64,000 nt of DNA from Candidatus Brocadia pituitae (lineage in GTDB: Bacteria > Planctomycetota > Brocadiia > Brocadiales > Brocadiaceae), in the NCBI GenBank assembly GCA_017347445.1, contig AP021856.1:1744613-1808612 (forward strand), in the 5' to 3' direction. How positions within the stretch are numbered: the stretch's first letter is position 1; each line of letters starts with the position of its first letter. Positions 44,213 to 51,970 of the stretch are shown here, piece after piece. Below the pieces are notes generated by a model. That model was not told the DNA's origin, did not search any database, and saw nothing but the letters and a program-made list of their open reading frames with translations. The position numbers and the translations under genes were made by a program.

Positions 44213-44764
44213 TCATTCACCGAAATCCGTATCGGTTGTATCATCCATCTCATCTCCGCCCCAATCTGGCGGATACAATCCATTTTTCACATACCGGTGA
44301 AATGTTGAATACGGCCAGTCCTTAACACGTTTTACCAATCCATGCTTTACCGGGTTAAAATGGAGATAATCTATGTGTCTTCTAAAGTCATTCTCATCAC
44401 GAATCATATGTTCCCAAAAACGCCGTTGCCAAATTGTTGCTTCGCGGTATTTCCGTTTTGAATCAGTCATCCATTTGTCACGGTGAAACAGGTTTTTAGC
44501 TCTTTTTGAAAATCCTGCCTTAATCATGCCCCAACGTTTGGAATAATCGACGTCGTTTTCCGGGAGAGTCCATATACAATGGATATGATCAGGCAGCAGC
44601 ACCCATCCGCAAATCGTAAAAGGAAGTTGTTGCCGCACCTCATGGATCATGGCACGCAGGATTTGCCTGCTCTTCGGAATTATCAGCATTTTTCGCCGTT
44701 TGTAGGTAACAACTGTGAAGAAATAAGTGATACCCGGTATTCGTATCCTTCGATAATTAGGCAT
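44213..44764 (-). CDS. REP-associated tyrosine transposase (RAYT)
   Basis: A 183-residue Y1 transposase of the IS200/IS605-related RAYT group. The HUH motif is LPDHIHCIWTLPE near 58, and the catalytic Tyr is expected in the helix near WEHMIRDENDFRRHIDYLHFNPVKHGL. The C-terminal DWPYSTFHRYV is typical. Such single-copy, often domesticated enzymes act on REP palindromes, and REP-like palindromes lie on both sides (44184 and 44873). Full length and intact. Confidence 0.9.
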   Translation of the reverse strand: MPNYRRIRIPGITYFFTVVTYKRRKMLIIPKSRQILRAMIHEVRQQLPFTICGWVLLPDHIHCIWTLPENDVDYSKRWGMIKAGFSKRAKNLFHRDKWMTDSKRKYREATIWQRRFWEHMIRDENDFRRHIDYLHFNPVKHGLVKRVKDWPYSTFHRYVKNGLYPPDWGGDEMDDTTDTDFGE

Positions 44765-44872
44765 ATGCGCCCATTTCCCATCTGCATAATTTTTATGTGG
44801 ATATTGCCCACCATAAACAATCTATTTCGATCCAATCCTTCATGTAGCACTCACCCCGATTGCACAATTTTT

Positions 44873-44900
44873 GGTAGGCGATGACTACTCTACTTTGCTG
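44873..44900. repeat. REP-like palindrome, copy d
   Basis: GGTAGGCGATGACTACTCTACTTTGCTGG, a degenerate version of copy b, on the 5' side of the RAYT gene. It ends five bases before the stop codon of the leftward 199-codon frame. Confidence 0.6.
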
Positions 44901-44904
44901 GTAG

Positions 44905-45450
44905 TTACGTCGTGGCACCCGATAGATCGTTAAAACTTTGCTCTGAACATTTGAACCCATGATCTATGAGGAGTTGCCTCCAAAATCGGATGATTGATTC
45001 TGTGAACTCATAAACCTGAACGATACTTCCGTCAGCAAGTACTATGTCGAAGTCGGGATTGTCGTCTTTCTGTTCAGTGTGCAAAGAACCATCTCTTGCC
45101 TCGTATATATCCACGATGCTAGAGACGCCAGACGTGACGGATTTTGTTTTCGGATTTTTTATGCATTGCGTCTTCCTATCGCGAATGTAACAGTGTTTGC
45201 TGGAGTTCGCAATCTCCGAGCAAGCAACACATACTGCTTTTTGGTTCCATGTTTTGGAAAACTGTTCCTTCTGGCTGTCATTCCAGCCTAACGATTCGAA
45301 CAAATAATCCCTTGCTGACAATGCAGTAACGCAAAAGTTGTAAAGATGGTCAGCCTTGTGCAGTGGATTTTGCGAATGGAAAGCGCGGTATCTTTCGCGT
45401 TCAAGTTTATGGTGCAAATCTATCGGATCTTTCAATGTTGGGGTCAGCAT
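44905..45450 (-). CDS. Hypothetical protein, about 181 residues
   Basis: I recognise no family with certainty. The predicted product is mostly helical at first (LHHKLERERYRAFHSQNPLHKADHLYNFCVTALSARDY) with ACSEIANSSKHC in a second helix, then shows beta strands (SIVDIYEA, DFDIVLADGSIVQVYEF). The helical part with Ser-Ser-Lys-His recalls HEPN-like proteins of unknown function, but the evidence is thin. ATG 45450 opens the conserved-looking part; the frame extends to 45504 through REP copy e. It belongs to the leftward accessory block. Confidence 0.55.
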   Translation of the reverse strand: MLTPTLKDPIDLHHKLERERYRAFHSQNPLHKADHLYNFCVTALSARDYLFESLGWNDSQKEQFSKTWNQKAVCVACSEIANSSKHCYIRDRKTQCIKNPKTKSVTSGVSSIVDIYEARDGSLHTEQKDDNPDFDIVLADGSIVQVYEFTESIIRFWRQLLIDHGFKCSEQSFNDLSGATT

Positions 45451-45469
45451 GTTCTCTCCAACAGCAGCA

Positions 45470-45492
45470 GGTAGGGCAGGGCATTGCCTGCC
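45470..45492. repeat. REP-like palindrome, copy e
   Basis: GGTAGGGCAGGGCATTGCCTGCC, followed by a second copy of the RAYT 3' end. It is closest to copies a and c. Confidence 0.7.
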
Positions 45493-45500
45493 GAAAAACA

Positions 45501-45640
45501 TCATTCACCGAAATCCGTATCGGTTGTATCATTCATCTCATCTCCGCCCCAATCTGGCGGATACAGTCCATTTTTCACATACCGGTGAAATGTTGAATAC
45601 GGCCAGTCCTTAACACGTTTTACCAATCCATGCTTTACTG
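45501..45640 (-). pseudogene. RAYT C-terminal remnant (duplication)
   Basis: The last 45 or so codons of the RAYT gene (KHGLVKRVKDWPYSTFHRYV to the FGE end) are repeated with only a few base changes, next to REP copy e. The matching segment is 44213-44341. The copy stops abruptly at about 45640 and has no N-terminal part. It is a trace of duplication or transposition of the REP unit with part of its gene. Confidence 0.85.
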
Positions 45641-45685
45641 ACGAGCATTCACACGCAATAAAACAAATCCGCTCTGCGGTAAAAA

Positions 45686-45806
45686 AGCCCGAAGGGCTGA
45701 AATGATTATAGAACCATGGGTAGACAAAATACACAACCCTGAAGGGGTGAAATAACATTACCATGACATCGACATAAAAAAACCAATATCACCCCTACGG
45801 GGTTAA
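45686..45806. repeat. Three spaced CCCGAAGGG-type repeats
   Basis: GCCCGAAGGGCTGAAAT at 45687-45703, AACCCTGAAGGGGTGAAAT at 45735-45753 and ACCCCTACGGGGTTAAC at 45791-45807 recur about 50 bp apart, each a small hairpin followed by an AAAT-like tail. The spacers differ, so this is not a CRISPR array. Such units are common intergenic repeats in Bacteroidetes and planctomycete genomes. Confidence 0.55.
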
Positions 45807-45807
45807 C

Positions 45808-46113
45808 AGGAGAAAATGCATCAATTGGCTATAATCATGACATCCTTTCAGGATTTGGAAATTACAAAGACATGTTTTGAATCTGTCTCTCCTTGTTATA
45901 CGCCAAGATACCGCCAGCAAAACACGGGTTTCTCTTGAGATTTTCAAAAAAACTAAAATGTTACGAAAGTTCTTATATAAATTAGCGATAATATAGCAAA
46001 AATTAAATAGATGTCCAAACCCAAATTGCTGGATCTGCATGGTCGCACGCAGACGTTCTATGTAAAGAGTAGTGTGGGTTAAGGTCGGCGGCGGAAGCAA
46101 CTATTTCTGCTGC
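45808..46113. other. Intergenic region, nothing recognised
   Basis: About 305 AT-rich bases. The minus-strand frame 45795-46100 lacks a ribosome binding site and shows no family-like content. No repeat or RNA gene is evident. Confidence 0.4.
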
Positions 46114-46614
46114 TTACGTGTGATTCTCACGATCCTTTGCACAGTCGCTTACCTTGCCCTTGATGAGGCCTATGGTATGGGGTATGACGGGGAGGACAAC
46201 TGCCAGATTTTCAGCAACACCTTTGGGGCTGCCCGGGAGGTTAATGATAAGGGTCTGCTGGTAAATACCGGCAATGGCCCGTGAGCCCATAGCACGGGGG
46301 GTGTGTTTCAGCCCCTCCATGCGCATGGCTTCTCCAAAGCCGGGTAATTCCTTTTCGATGACTGCCCGTGTTGCCTCAGGGGTAACGTCTCTGGGGCCTA
46401 CGCCCGTTCCGCCTGTGGTGACGATGAGGTCTGCCTTTGCGGCGAATTCGAAGAGTTTTTTTGTGATCAGGTCCTTTTCGTCAGGGATGACTTCGTAGTC
46501 CGTGATCGTGGCGCCGATGCCCGCAAGCATATTACGAATCACCTCGCCGCTCTTGTCCTCGCGTTCGCCCCGTGAACCCTTGTCGCTTAGCGTTAGAATG
46601 GCCGCACGTATCAT
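46114..46614 (-). CDS. mogA: Molybdopterin adenylyltransferase MogA/MoaB-like
   Basis: A 166-residue MoCF-fold protein: AAILTLSDKGSRGEREDKSGEVI is the start, DLIVTTGGTGVGPRDVTPEAT the substrate-binding motif and INLPGSPKGVAENLAVVLPVI the C-terminal signature. It adenylates molybdopterin before metal insertion. Its first codon overlaps the MOSC gene stop in ATGA, so both are co-translated. Its product would be needed for molybdenum/tungsten enzymes such as nitrite oxidoreductase or nitrate reductase. Confidence 0.93.
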   Translation of the reverse strand: MIRAAILTLSDKGSRGEREDKSGEVIRNMLAGIGATITDYEVIPDEKDLITKKLFEFAAKADLIVTTGGTGVGPRDVTPEATRAVIEKELPGFGEAMRMEGLKHTPRAMGSRAIAGIYQQTLIINLPGSPKGVAENLAVVLPVIPHTIGLIKGKVSDCAKDRENHT

Positions 46615-47072
46615 GTCTTTGCTTCTATTTCTGCACCCTTTTCGAGGATTGCAATTTCATCCCCTGCCTTGATCGTGCCGCCGGAGAGGATTTCGGCAAA
46701 GACACCTTCTCTGGGCATGATGCAGTCTCCAGCCGTATAGTAGATAGCGCAGCGGTCATGGCAGAGTTTGCCGATTTGAGTTATCCTGATGGTTATGCCG
46801 TCGCCGATTTTTAAAACGGTTCCGACGGGAAGGGATTTGAGTTCGATGCCTTCGGTGACGATATTTTCTCCAAAGTCACCGTCTTTGATCGTGAGTCCTT
46901 TTTCGCGCATGATGTCCGCGCTTTCCCGGGCGAGCAAGCTGACCTGGCGGTGCCACTTTCCGGCATGGGCATCCCCTTCGAGGCCAAAATGCTCAATCAG
47001 CCTGCCGGTGACGACATCGCGCTTTTGGGTGCCCTTTTTTTCACTGACACAGACGGCAACGATCTTTCCCAT
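46611..47072 (-). CDS. MOSC-domain protein
   Basis: A 153-residue single MOSC domain. FGLEGDAHAGKWHRQVSLLARESAD is the N-terminal motif, GDFGENIVTEGIEL and GVFAEILSGGTIKAGDEI complete it. The sulfur-carrying Cys is likely in KLCHDRCAIYYTAGDCIM. Such proteins handle the molybdenum cofactor or sulfur transfer. The fused operon with mogA supports cofactor work. The gene may be regulated by the structured region upstream (47119-47186). Confidence 0.92.
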   Translation of the reverse strand: MGKIVAVCVSEKKGTQKRDVVTGRLIEHFGLEGDAHAGKWHRQVSLLARESADIMREKGLTIKDGDFGENIVTEGIELKSLPVGTVLKIGDGITIRITQIGKLCHDRCAIYYTAGDCIMPREGVFAEILSGGTIKAGDEIAILEKGAEIEAKT

Positions 47073-47118
47073 GCGAGTTTCGAATTTAATGTTATGTTAA
47101 GGAATTTCAATCTTTTTG

Positions 47119-47186
47119 ACTCATGTAGAGCGTCCAGCCTGGTCGCCTTACCATGAGAGTAGCTTAAAGTCGCTGCCGAAAGCAGC
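47119..47186. ncRNA. Structured intergenic element, unknown
   Basis: Two hairpins lie in the space between the MOSC gene and glnA. The outer stem is ACTCATG (47119-47125) with CATGAG (47152-47157), enclosing the palindrome GCGTCCAGCCTGGTCGC. A second stem is GCTGC/GCAGC (47172-47186) closing CGAAA. The element could be read on the minus strand as a leader of MOSC-mogA or on the plus strand upstream of glnA. I do not recognise a named riboswitch. Confidence 0.35.
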
Positions 47187-47352
47187 CTAATTTAACAAAT
47201 ACTAGCATGACATATTTGTGGTGTCAAGGACGAACCGGGTGCAGCGTTGGTTATAAATTACTTGTTTTTTAGCAGCAATATGATTAAAATTACTCAGTCT
47301 TACCGAGACTCCATTTGTTTACGTTATCATGCTATAGAAAGGTGAAATATCC

Positions 47353-48699
47353 ATGACCAGTGAGCACACAGATTTAGCGATTATCAATCGGGCAAAAGAC
47401 GACAATGTGAAACTTGTTCAGCTGCAATTTACCGATATCAACGGAAATATCAAGGCTGTTACCATACCGGTAGAGAGATTTGCGGAATCCATTGAAAAGG
47501 GGATATGGTTTGACGGTTCGTCAATCGAGGGTTTTACGCGGATTTGCGAGAGCGACATGTATCTCAAGCCTGATACGAGCACTTACTCTTTGCTTCCCTG
47601 GGAGAAGGAGGAGCCAACGGCAAGGCTTTTTTGTGATGTGTTTATGCCCGATGGTTCCCCTTTTGAAGGTGATCCACGGTATATCCTGAAAAGGGCTCTT
47701 AAAAATGCGCGGGCGATGAACTTTGAGTATAACGTTGGTCCCGAGCTGGAGTTTTTCCTGTTCAAACCCAAAAGCGATGGACAGGTGGAGCCCACGCCGC
47801 ATGATGTGGGAAGCTATTTTGATTTTTCGCCAAGAGACCTTGCGGGAGATGTAAGAAGAGATATCATTTTCACCCTGGAAAAAATGGGGCTCGAAGTTGA
47901 AATGAGCCATCATGAGGTGGCTCCTGGTCAGCATGAGATTGACTTTAAGTATGCCGAGGCATTGAAGACAGCGGAAAACGCCCTGACGTTTAAGCAGGTG
48001 GTAAAGTCGATTGCACATCAACACGATTTATACGCCACGTTTATGCCAAAACCGATCTTTGGGGTGTGTGGCAGCGGGATGCACTGTCATCAGAGTTTTT
48101 TCGATATGAAAACGCGAAAGAATGTCTTCTTTGATGAAAAGGACGAATATAAACTGAGTAAGGTGGCAAGGCAGTTTATCGCCGGGCAACTCCTGCATGT
48201 TCGCGCTATGAGTGCCATCCTGTCGCCAACCGTGAATTCTTATAAACGGTTAGTGCCGGGGTACGAGGCGCCGGTATACGTTTGCTGGGGGCAAAAGAAT
48301 CGATCTGCCCTGATACGGATTCCACGGTTCTCTCATGGGAGGGAGCAGGCAACAAGGGCGGAATTGAGGTGCCCGGACCCCAGTAATAATCCCTACCTCG
48401 CCCTCGCGGTCATGCTTGAAGCGGGGCTTGATGGTATGAAAAAAGACATGACACCGCCGAATCCTGTAGAAGAGAATGTGTATGAATTCAATAAGGACGA
48501 ATTAGCATACCGGAATATTGCTACCCTCCCTGGTTCCCTGAGTGAGGCCATTGAGGAATTAAAGAAGAATAAGGTGATGGAACAGGCATTAGGTTCACAC
48601 ACCTATCAGATATATATTCATTCAAAAATGGCAGAATGGGATGAGTACCGGATACAGGTAACCGAGTGGGAACATAAAAAATATTTTGAGACAACGTAA
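47353..48699 (+). CDS. glnA: Glutamine synthetase type I
   Basis: A 448-residue GSI. FTDINGNIKAVTIP and WFDGSSIEGF are N-terminal signatures, GPELEFFLF and HHEVAPGQHEIDFKYAEAL hold metal and substrate residues, and MPKPIFGVCGSGMHCHQS is the ATP site. The C-terminal region has VEENVYEFNKDEL rather than the adenylylation-loop of GSI-beta, and the length fits GSI-alpha, which is controlled by feedback inhibition rather than adenylylation. GGTGAAA precedes the ATG. It assimilates ammonium into glutamine, with gdhA 10 kb away as the second route. Confidence 0.97.
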   Translation: MTSEHTDLAIINRAKDDNVKLVQLQFTDINGNIKAVTIPVERFAESIEKGIWFDGSSIEGFTRICESDMYLKPDTSTYSLLPWEKEEPTARLFCDVFMPDGSPFEGDPRYILKRALKNARAMNFEYNVGPELEFFLFKPKSDGQVEPTPHDVGSYFDFSPRDLAGDVRRDIIFTLEKMGLEVEMSHHEVAPGQHEIDFKYAEALKTAENALTFKQVVKSIAHQHDLYATFMPKPIFGVCGSGMHCHQSFFDMKTRKNVFFDEKDEYKLSKVARQFIAGQLLHVRAMSAILSPTVNSYKRLVPGYEAPVYVCWGQKNRSALIRIPRFSHGREQATRAELRCPDPSNNPYLALAVMLEAGLDGMKKDMTPPNPVEENVYEFNKDELAYRNIATLPGSLSEAIEELKKNKVMEQALGSHTYQIYIHSKMAEWDEYRIQVTEWEHKKYFETT

Positions 48700-48778
48700 A
48701 CAATATGAAACAGGGATCGTTCACTATTTTTAAAGGATTATTATTTATGAACAGCTTGGCTATATTAAGGAGTCGGAT

Positions 48779-49570
48779 ATGGAAATTGGAAATATTTTTC
48801 GCCACTTATTGGTGCATAATGAGGCGTTTGTAAAGAATACTGAATCAACGAAGTTTCTGGCATATGCTACACACCAAAATCCGTACATTACCCTGCTTAC
48901 CTGTTCTGATTCCCGTGTGCAGGGGGACATTTTAGGGAAAGACATATTCAACAAGGTATTTATTATCCGAAATGCCGGGAATCAGTTTGCCGTCAACCGG
49001 GGTTCCATTGAATATTCGCTCTTTGTACTGAATACGCCCGTTATGCTGGTGCTGGGACATACCGATTGCGGCGCGGTAAAGTTTGCTACGCATGCCTGTG
49101 TTACACAGTCGAAAGAGATTATTAATTTGTCGAAGTCTGTTGATCATCTCATGAAGTCAGATTATTCATCACTCAGTCGCGAGATAAAGTCTGAAATGCT
49201 TCCTTTAACGATTCCTATTGAACGGGGGATCCCTGAATTACAAAAGATTCAAAACGAAATGAAGGAGCTTGCGTATCTCAGTCAGACTAATGTGGACTAT
49301 CAGATAGAAAAGGCATTAAAATATTACGGTGAAAGGGTAAAAGAAGGAAAGTTGACTGTCATTGGTGGGATTTATGACTTTGTTGGCGCCTATTCAAAGC
49401 AGCTTGGACGGGTATTAATTACCAATATTAATGGCATTATTAATCCTATAGATTTGCAGGAAAGCGCAAGGAAAATAATTAAGAGGATACCAAATTACGA
49501 TGAAAATAGCGGGGGATATAAGATTGCCAGCGAATTGATTAGTGAGAAGGTTACTCGTATAGCCGTATAA
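48779..49570 (+). CDS. Beta-carbonic anhydrase
   Basis: A 263-residue beta-class carbonic anhydrase. LTCSDSRVQGDIL gives the zinc Cys with Asp-Arg dyad, and GHTDCGAVKFA gives the zinc His and Cys. IRNAGNQFAVNRGSIEYSLFVLNTPVMLVLGH is the conserved core. The internal region and longer C-terminus resemble the larger members of the family. It supplies bicarbonate or CO2 to a carbon-fixing or hydration step. AAGGAG lies before ATG 48779. The next gene starts 6 bp later. Confidence 0.95.
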   Translation: MEIGNIFRHLLVHNEAFVKNTESTKFLAYATHQNPYITLLTCSDSRVQGDILGKDIFNKVFIIRNAGNQFAVNRGSIEYSLFVLNTPVMLVLGHTDCGAVKFATHACVTQSKEIINLSKSVDHLMKSDYSSLSREIKSEMLPLTIPIERGIPELQKIQNEMKELAYLSQTNVDYQIEKALKYYGERVKEGKLTVIGGIYDFVGAYSKQLGRVLITNINGIINPIDLQESARKIIKRIPNYDENSGGYKIASELISEKVTRIAV

Positions 49571-49576
49571 AGCTTT

Positions 49577-50383
49577 ATGAAAACCCATGGCCGGATTCGT
49601 GGAAATTGTGAAAGCATAACCTTTGCCCAGGGTGAATGTTCGGACGGGATGTGTTGTTTTACCTGTGTCATCCCGCCGGGTAATAGACATATCGGTTTTT
49701 TCAAGTCTTTCTGGAAAAGCGGTACAGGGTATTCTTACGTTAAATTGCTGGTGACCAGTGAGGGATACAAAGACGAATTATATGACTCCTGTAAGTTCTT
49801 GAATTTCACCATTTCTCCGGACGCCACCCGACATCATCTTGCCATGGACTTGCGCTGCAGTATTTATAAATTCCGCCCCATCCAATGTGTGGGGTATCCG
49901 GATCGTGCGGGGGAATCGGTGTATCAGAGCATCTGCGGTCCTTGCATCTTTAATGAATATGCCGCTCCGCCTGCCTACAAGAAATTGGTCTATAAAAGGG
50001 AATGGAAGGCATTTTATGCAATATTAGACCGGCCCGATGCCATCAGCGGTATCTGCGTTCATGATGATCCGTCGGTAGTGAGAAGCATGATTTTGGAGGC
50101 GGATGGGGTTGAACGTGCGGCCATATTGGGAGGCAGAAAGGATCGGGAATATATCATTATCCCCGTACAGAAACAAAGAGAAAACATTTTGTATATATCG
50201 GAAAAACATCAGCCGATTGCCACGATACGACAGGCGTATGCCCAGTGGGAAGAAAAGATACAGAATAATCTCAAAAGCCACTATGGAGAGGAATGGGAAT
50301 CGAGGCTTAAAAGTGCAATAGAAATGGAGGAAAAAGATGCTTGTAAAAGAGGTAATGAAGACACATCTGGTAACCTTGAATGA
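49577..50383 (+). CDS. YkgJ-like cysteine-cluster protein
   Basis: A 268-residue protein. The N-terminus contains CSDGMCCFTC (near 21-30), and a second set at CSIYKFRPIQCVGYP and CGPC completes a cluster like those of the YkgJ family, thought to bind zinc or an iron-sulfur centre. The C-terminal 120 residues are charged and helical. No signal peptide. It overlaps the following CBS gene by 47 bp in another frame, so the two are probably cotranscribed. Role unknown. Confidence 0.75.
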   Translation: MKTHGRIRGNCESITFAQGECSDGMCCFTCVIPPGNRHIGFFKSFWKSGTGYSYVKLLVTSEGYKDELYDSCKFLNFTISPDATRHHLAMDLRCSIYKFRPIQCVGYPDRAGESVYQSICGPCIFNEYAAPPAYKKLVYKREWKAFYAILDRPDAISGICVHDDPSVVRSMILEADGVERAAILGGRKDREYIIIPVQKQRENILYISEKHQPIATIRQAYAQWEEKIQNNLKSHYGEEWESRLKSAIEMEEKDACKRGNEDTSGNLE

Positions 50384-50753
50384 TGACTCAAAACTGGGAT
50401 TTGCTAATGATATTATGTATTTGGGAAGAATCCGGCATTTACCCGTTGTGAAAGGAGAGTATATCGTTGGCATTCTGACGCAAAGAGACCTTTACCGTGC
50501 ATCATTAACTTCCATTCTCACAAACTGGAAGGAAAATAAGGAGTTTCTGGATTCTATCTTGGTTTCAGAAGTAATGACAAAGCATGTGGTTACCATTGCC
50601 CCGGATGCAACCATAGAAGATGCTGCCCAGATTATGATTGATAAGAAGGTGGGGGCGCTGCCGGTCGTAAAGGAAAAAAACAAGCTGGTCGGTTTAATTA
50701 CCGAGACGGATGTATTGCAATATTTTGTCGATGAGAGCAAAAAGAAGAAATGA
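50337..50753 (+). CDS. CBS-domain pair protein
   Basis: A 138-residue stand-alone tandem CBS protein (Bateman module). The two units are VKEVMKTHLVTLNDDS...VGILTQRDLYR and VSEVMTKHVVTIAPDATIEDAAQIMIDKKVGALPVV...LVGLITETDVLQYF. These bind adenine nucleotides and sense energy state. It overlaps the YkgJ-like gene by 47 bp. AATGGAGGAAAAAG upstream is its ribosome binding site. The target is not indicated by the neighbours. Confidence 0.95.
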   Translation: MLVKEVMKTHLVTLNDDSKLGFANDIMYLGRIRHLPVVKGEYIVGILTQRDLYRASLTSILTNWKENKEFLDSILVSEVMTKHVVTIAPDATIEDAAQIMIDKKVGALPVVKEKNKLVGLITETDVLQYFVDESKKKK

Positions 50754-50777
50754 ATTTTTCAGGAAAAGGAGTATTCC

Positions 50778-51002
50778 ATGTGTGATGTTGGCGGTCATAT
50801 AAGCAGCGACATGATTACGTGGCAATGTGCATGTTGTGGTGCGGCGATAAAGGATTCAAATGATACAACCGAAGGACTTTGCGATCTTGGAATATGTTTG
50901 TCATGCCGGAATGCCCCTGAAGATTGGTTGGCTTTTGTCAGAGAGGAATGGGAGGAAGGTATCTGCTCGGATTGCCTGTCGCCATGCGATCTCAAAAGAT
51001 GA
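50778..51002 (+). CDS. Small cysteine-rich protein, 74 residues
   Basis: Eight or nine cysteines in 74 residues, in the pairs CACCG, C-x6-CLSC and CSDCLSPC. This pattern suggests a zinc-binding knuckle rather than haem. AAAAGGAG precedes ATG 50778. Cotranscribed with the CBS protein by spacing. No family is recognised. No signal peptide. Confidence 0.65.
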   Translation: MCDVGGHISSDMITWQCACCGAAIKDSNDTTEGLCDLGICLSCRNAPEDWLAFVREEWEEGICSDCLSPCDLKR

Positions 51003-51048
51003 CGATGGACTCTGGTGGGGTAGATAAAGATTTGGACGGCGGTGAAGC

Positions 51049-51948
51049 ATGATTTCGAGGCGTGCGTTCATGCGGGGCGTTCTAGGGTGTGGGGTTGGGG
51101 TTTTCTCGGTTGGGGGGTATAGCCGGTTGCTCGAACCGCGATGGGTTGAAATAAATACTACCGGGATAAAGATTACTGGTCTGCCGAAACGGTTTGAGGG
51201 GATGACGATAGCCCAGGTATCGGACATTCATCATTCCAAATATGTTCCCAGGGAATTTGTTCGAAGATGCGTTCTCAAGGTGAATGCCCTGTCTCCGGAT
51301 ATTATTGTACTAACAGGGGACTATATTTATCGTTCCGGAGAATTTCTTATCCCTGTTGCAGAGGAATTATCAGAACTGCAGGCAAAAGAAGGTGTTTTTG
51401 CTGTGTTGGGGAATCATGATGAAAAAGACCAAACCATACAGGTATTATCTAAAGCGGGTATCCGTGTACTGGTAAACGAACATGTTACGCTATACAGGAA
51501 AAGTGATTATCTTTTTATTGCCGGGGTGGATGATTTGTTGAGAGGCAGGGTAGATCTGCGGCGGACTTTGAATGGCACTGATGAAAAGCCAAAACTCTTA
51601 TTAGCCCATAATCCAGATGTTATTGAGATGGCTAAGGATGCCGATGTTGATTTTGTGATGGCAGGCCATACCCATGGCGGGCAGGTAAGTTTTCCTTTTT
51701 ACGGCCCTCCGGCGGTGCCCACCCGCAGCGGTGTTCGTTATGCAGCAGGATTGTTTTACGAGGGAAATACGACGATGTATGTAAATAAGGGTATTGGAGT
51801 CTCCTGGTTCCCTGTAAGGTTTCTTGTGCGGCCGGAAATTACGTTGTTTACATTACAAGGTGTAAGAAATAGAAGATATGATGGATCTGAGGAGTTGACG
51901 TCAGAAAATTGTTCCGGTGGTCCAGTATCTGACGTTATTCACACATGA
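51049..51948 (+). CDS. Exported metallophosphoesterase (YkuE-like)
   Basis: A 299-residue calcineurin-type phosphoesterase. MISRRAFMRGVLGCGVGVFS is a twin-arginine signal. The metal motifs are IAQVSDIHHSKY, VLTGDYIYRSG, VLGNHD, LLLAHNPDVIE and VMAGHTHGGQVSFP. YkuE-like members act on lipids or phosphodiesters on the outer face of the membrane. The start is well placed before the RR motif. Substrate unknown. Confidence 0.92.
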   Translation: MISRRAFMRGVLGCGVGVFSVGGYSRLLEPRWVEINTTGIKITGLPKRFEGMTIAQVSDIHHSKYVPREFVRRCVLKVNALSPDIIVLTGDYIYRSGEFLIPVAEELSELQAKEGVFAVLGNHDEKDQTIQVLSKAGIRVLVNEHVTLYRKSDYLFIAGVDDLLRGRVDLRRTLNGTDEKPKLLLAHNPDVIEMAKDADVDFVMAGHTHGGQVSFPFYGPPAVPTRSGVRYAAGLFYEGNTTMYVNKGIGVSWFPVRFLVRPEITLFTLQGVRNRRYDGSEELTSENCSGGPVSDVIHT

Positions 51949-51970
51949 AATACTGAAGGAGTGATAGGGG

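Noticed and set aside
45686-45806. CRISPR array
   Set aside because: Only three imperfect hairpin units with unequal spacers and no cas genes.
47080-47100. TTAATGTTATGT as another cassette site
   Set aside because: No second arm and no cassette-like gene next to it; it lies in the mogA/MOSC-glnA divergent region.
47100-47352. glnA-type RNA motif upstream of glutamine synthetase
   Set aside because: The sequence does not show the known glnA RNA core, and that motif is known mainly from cyanobacteria and marine metagenomes.
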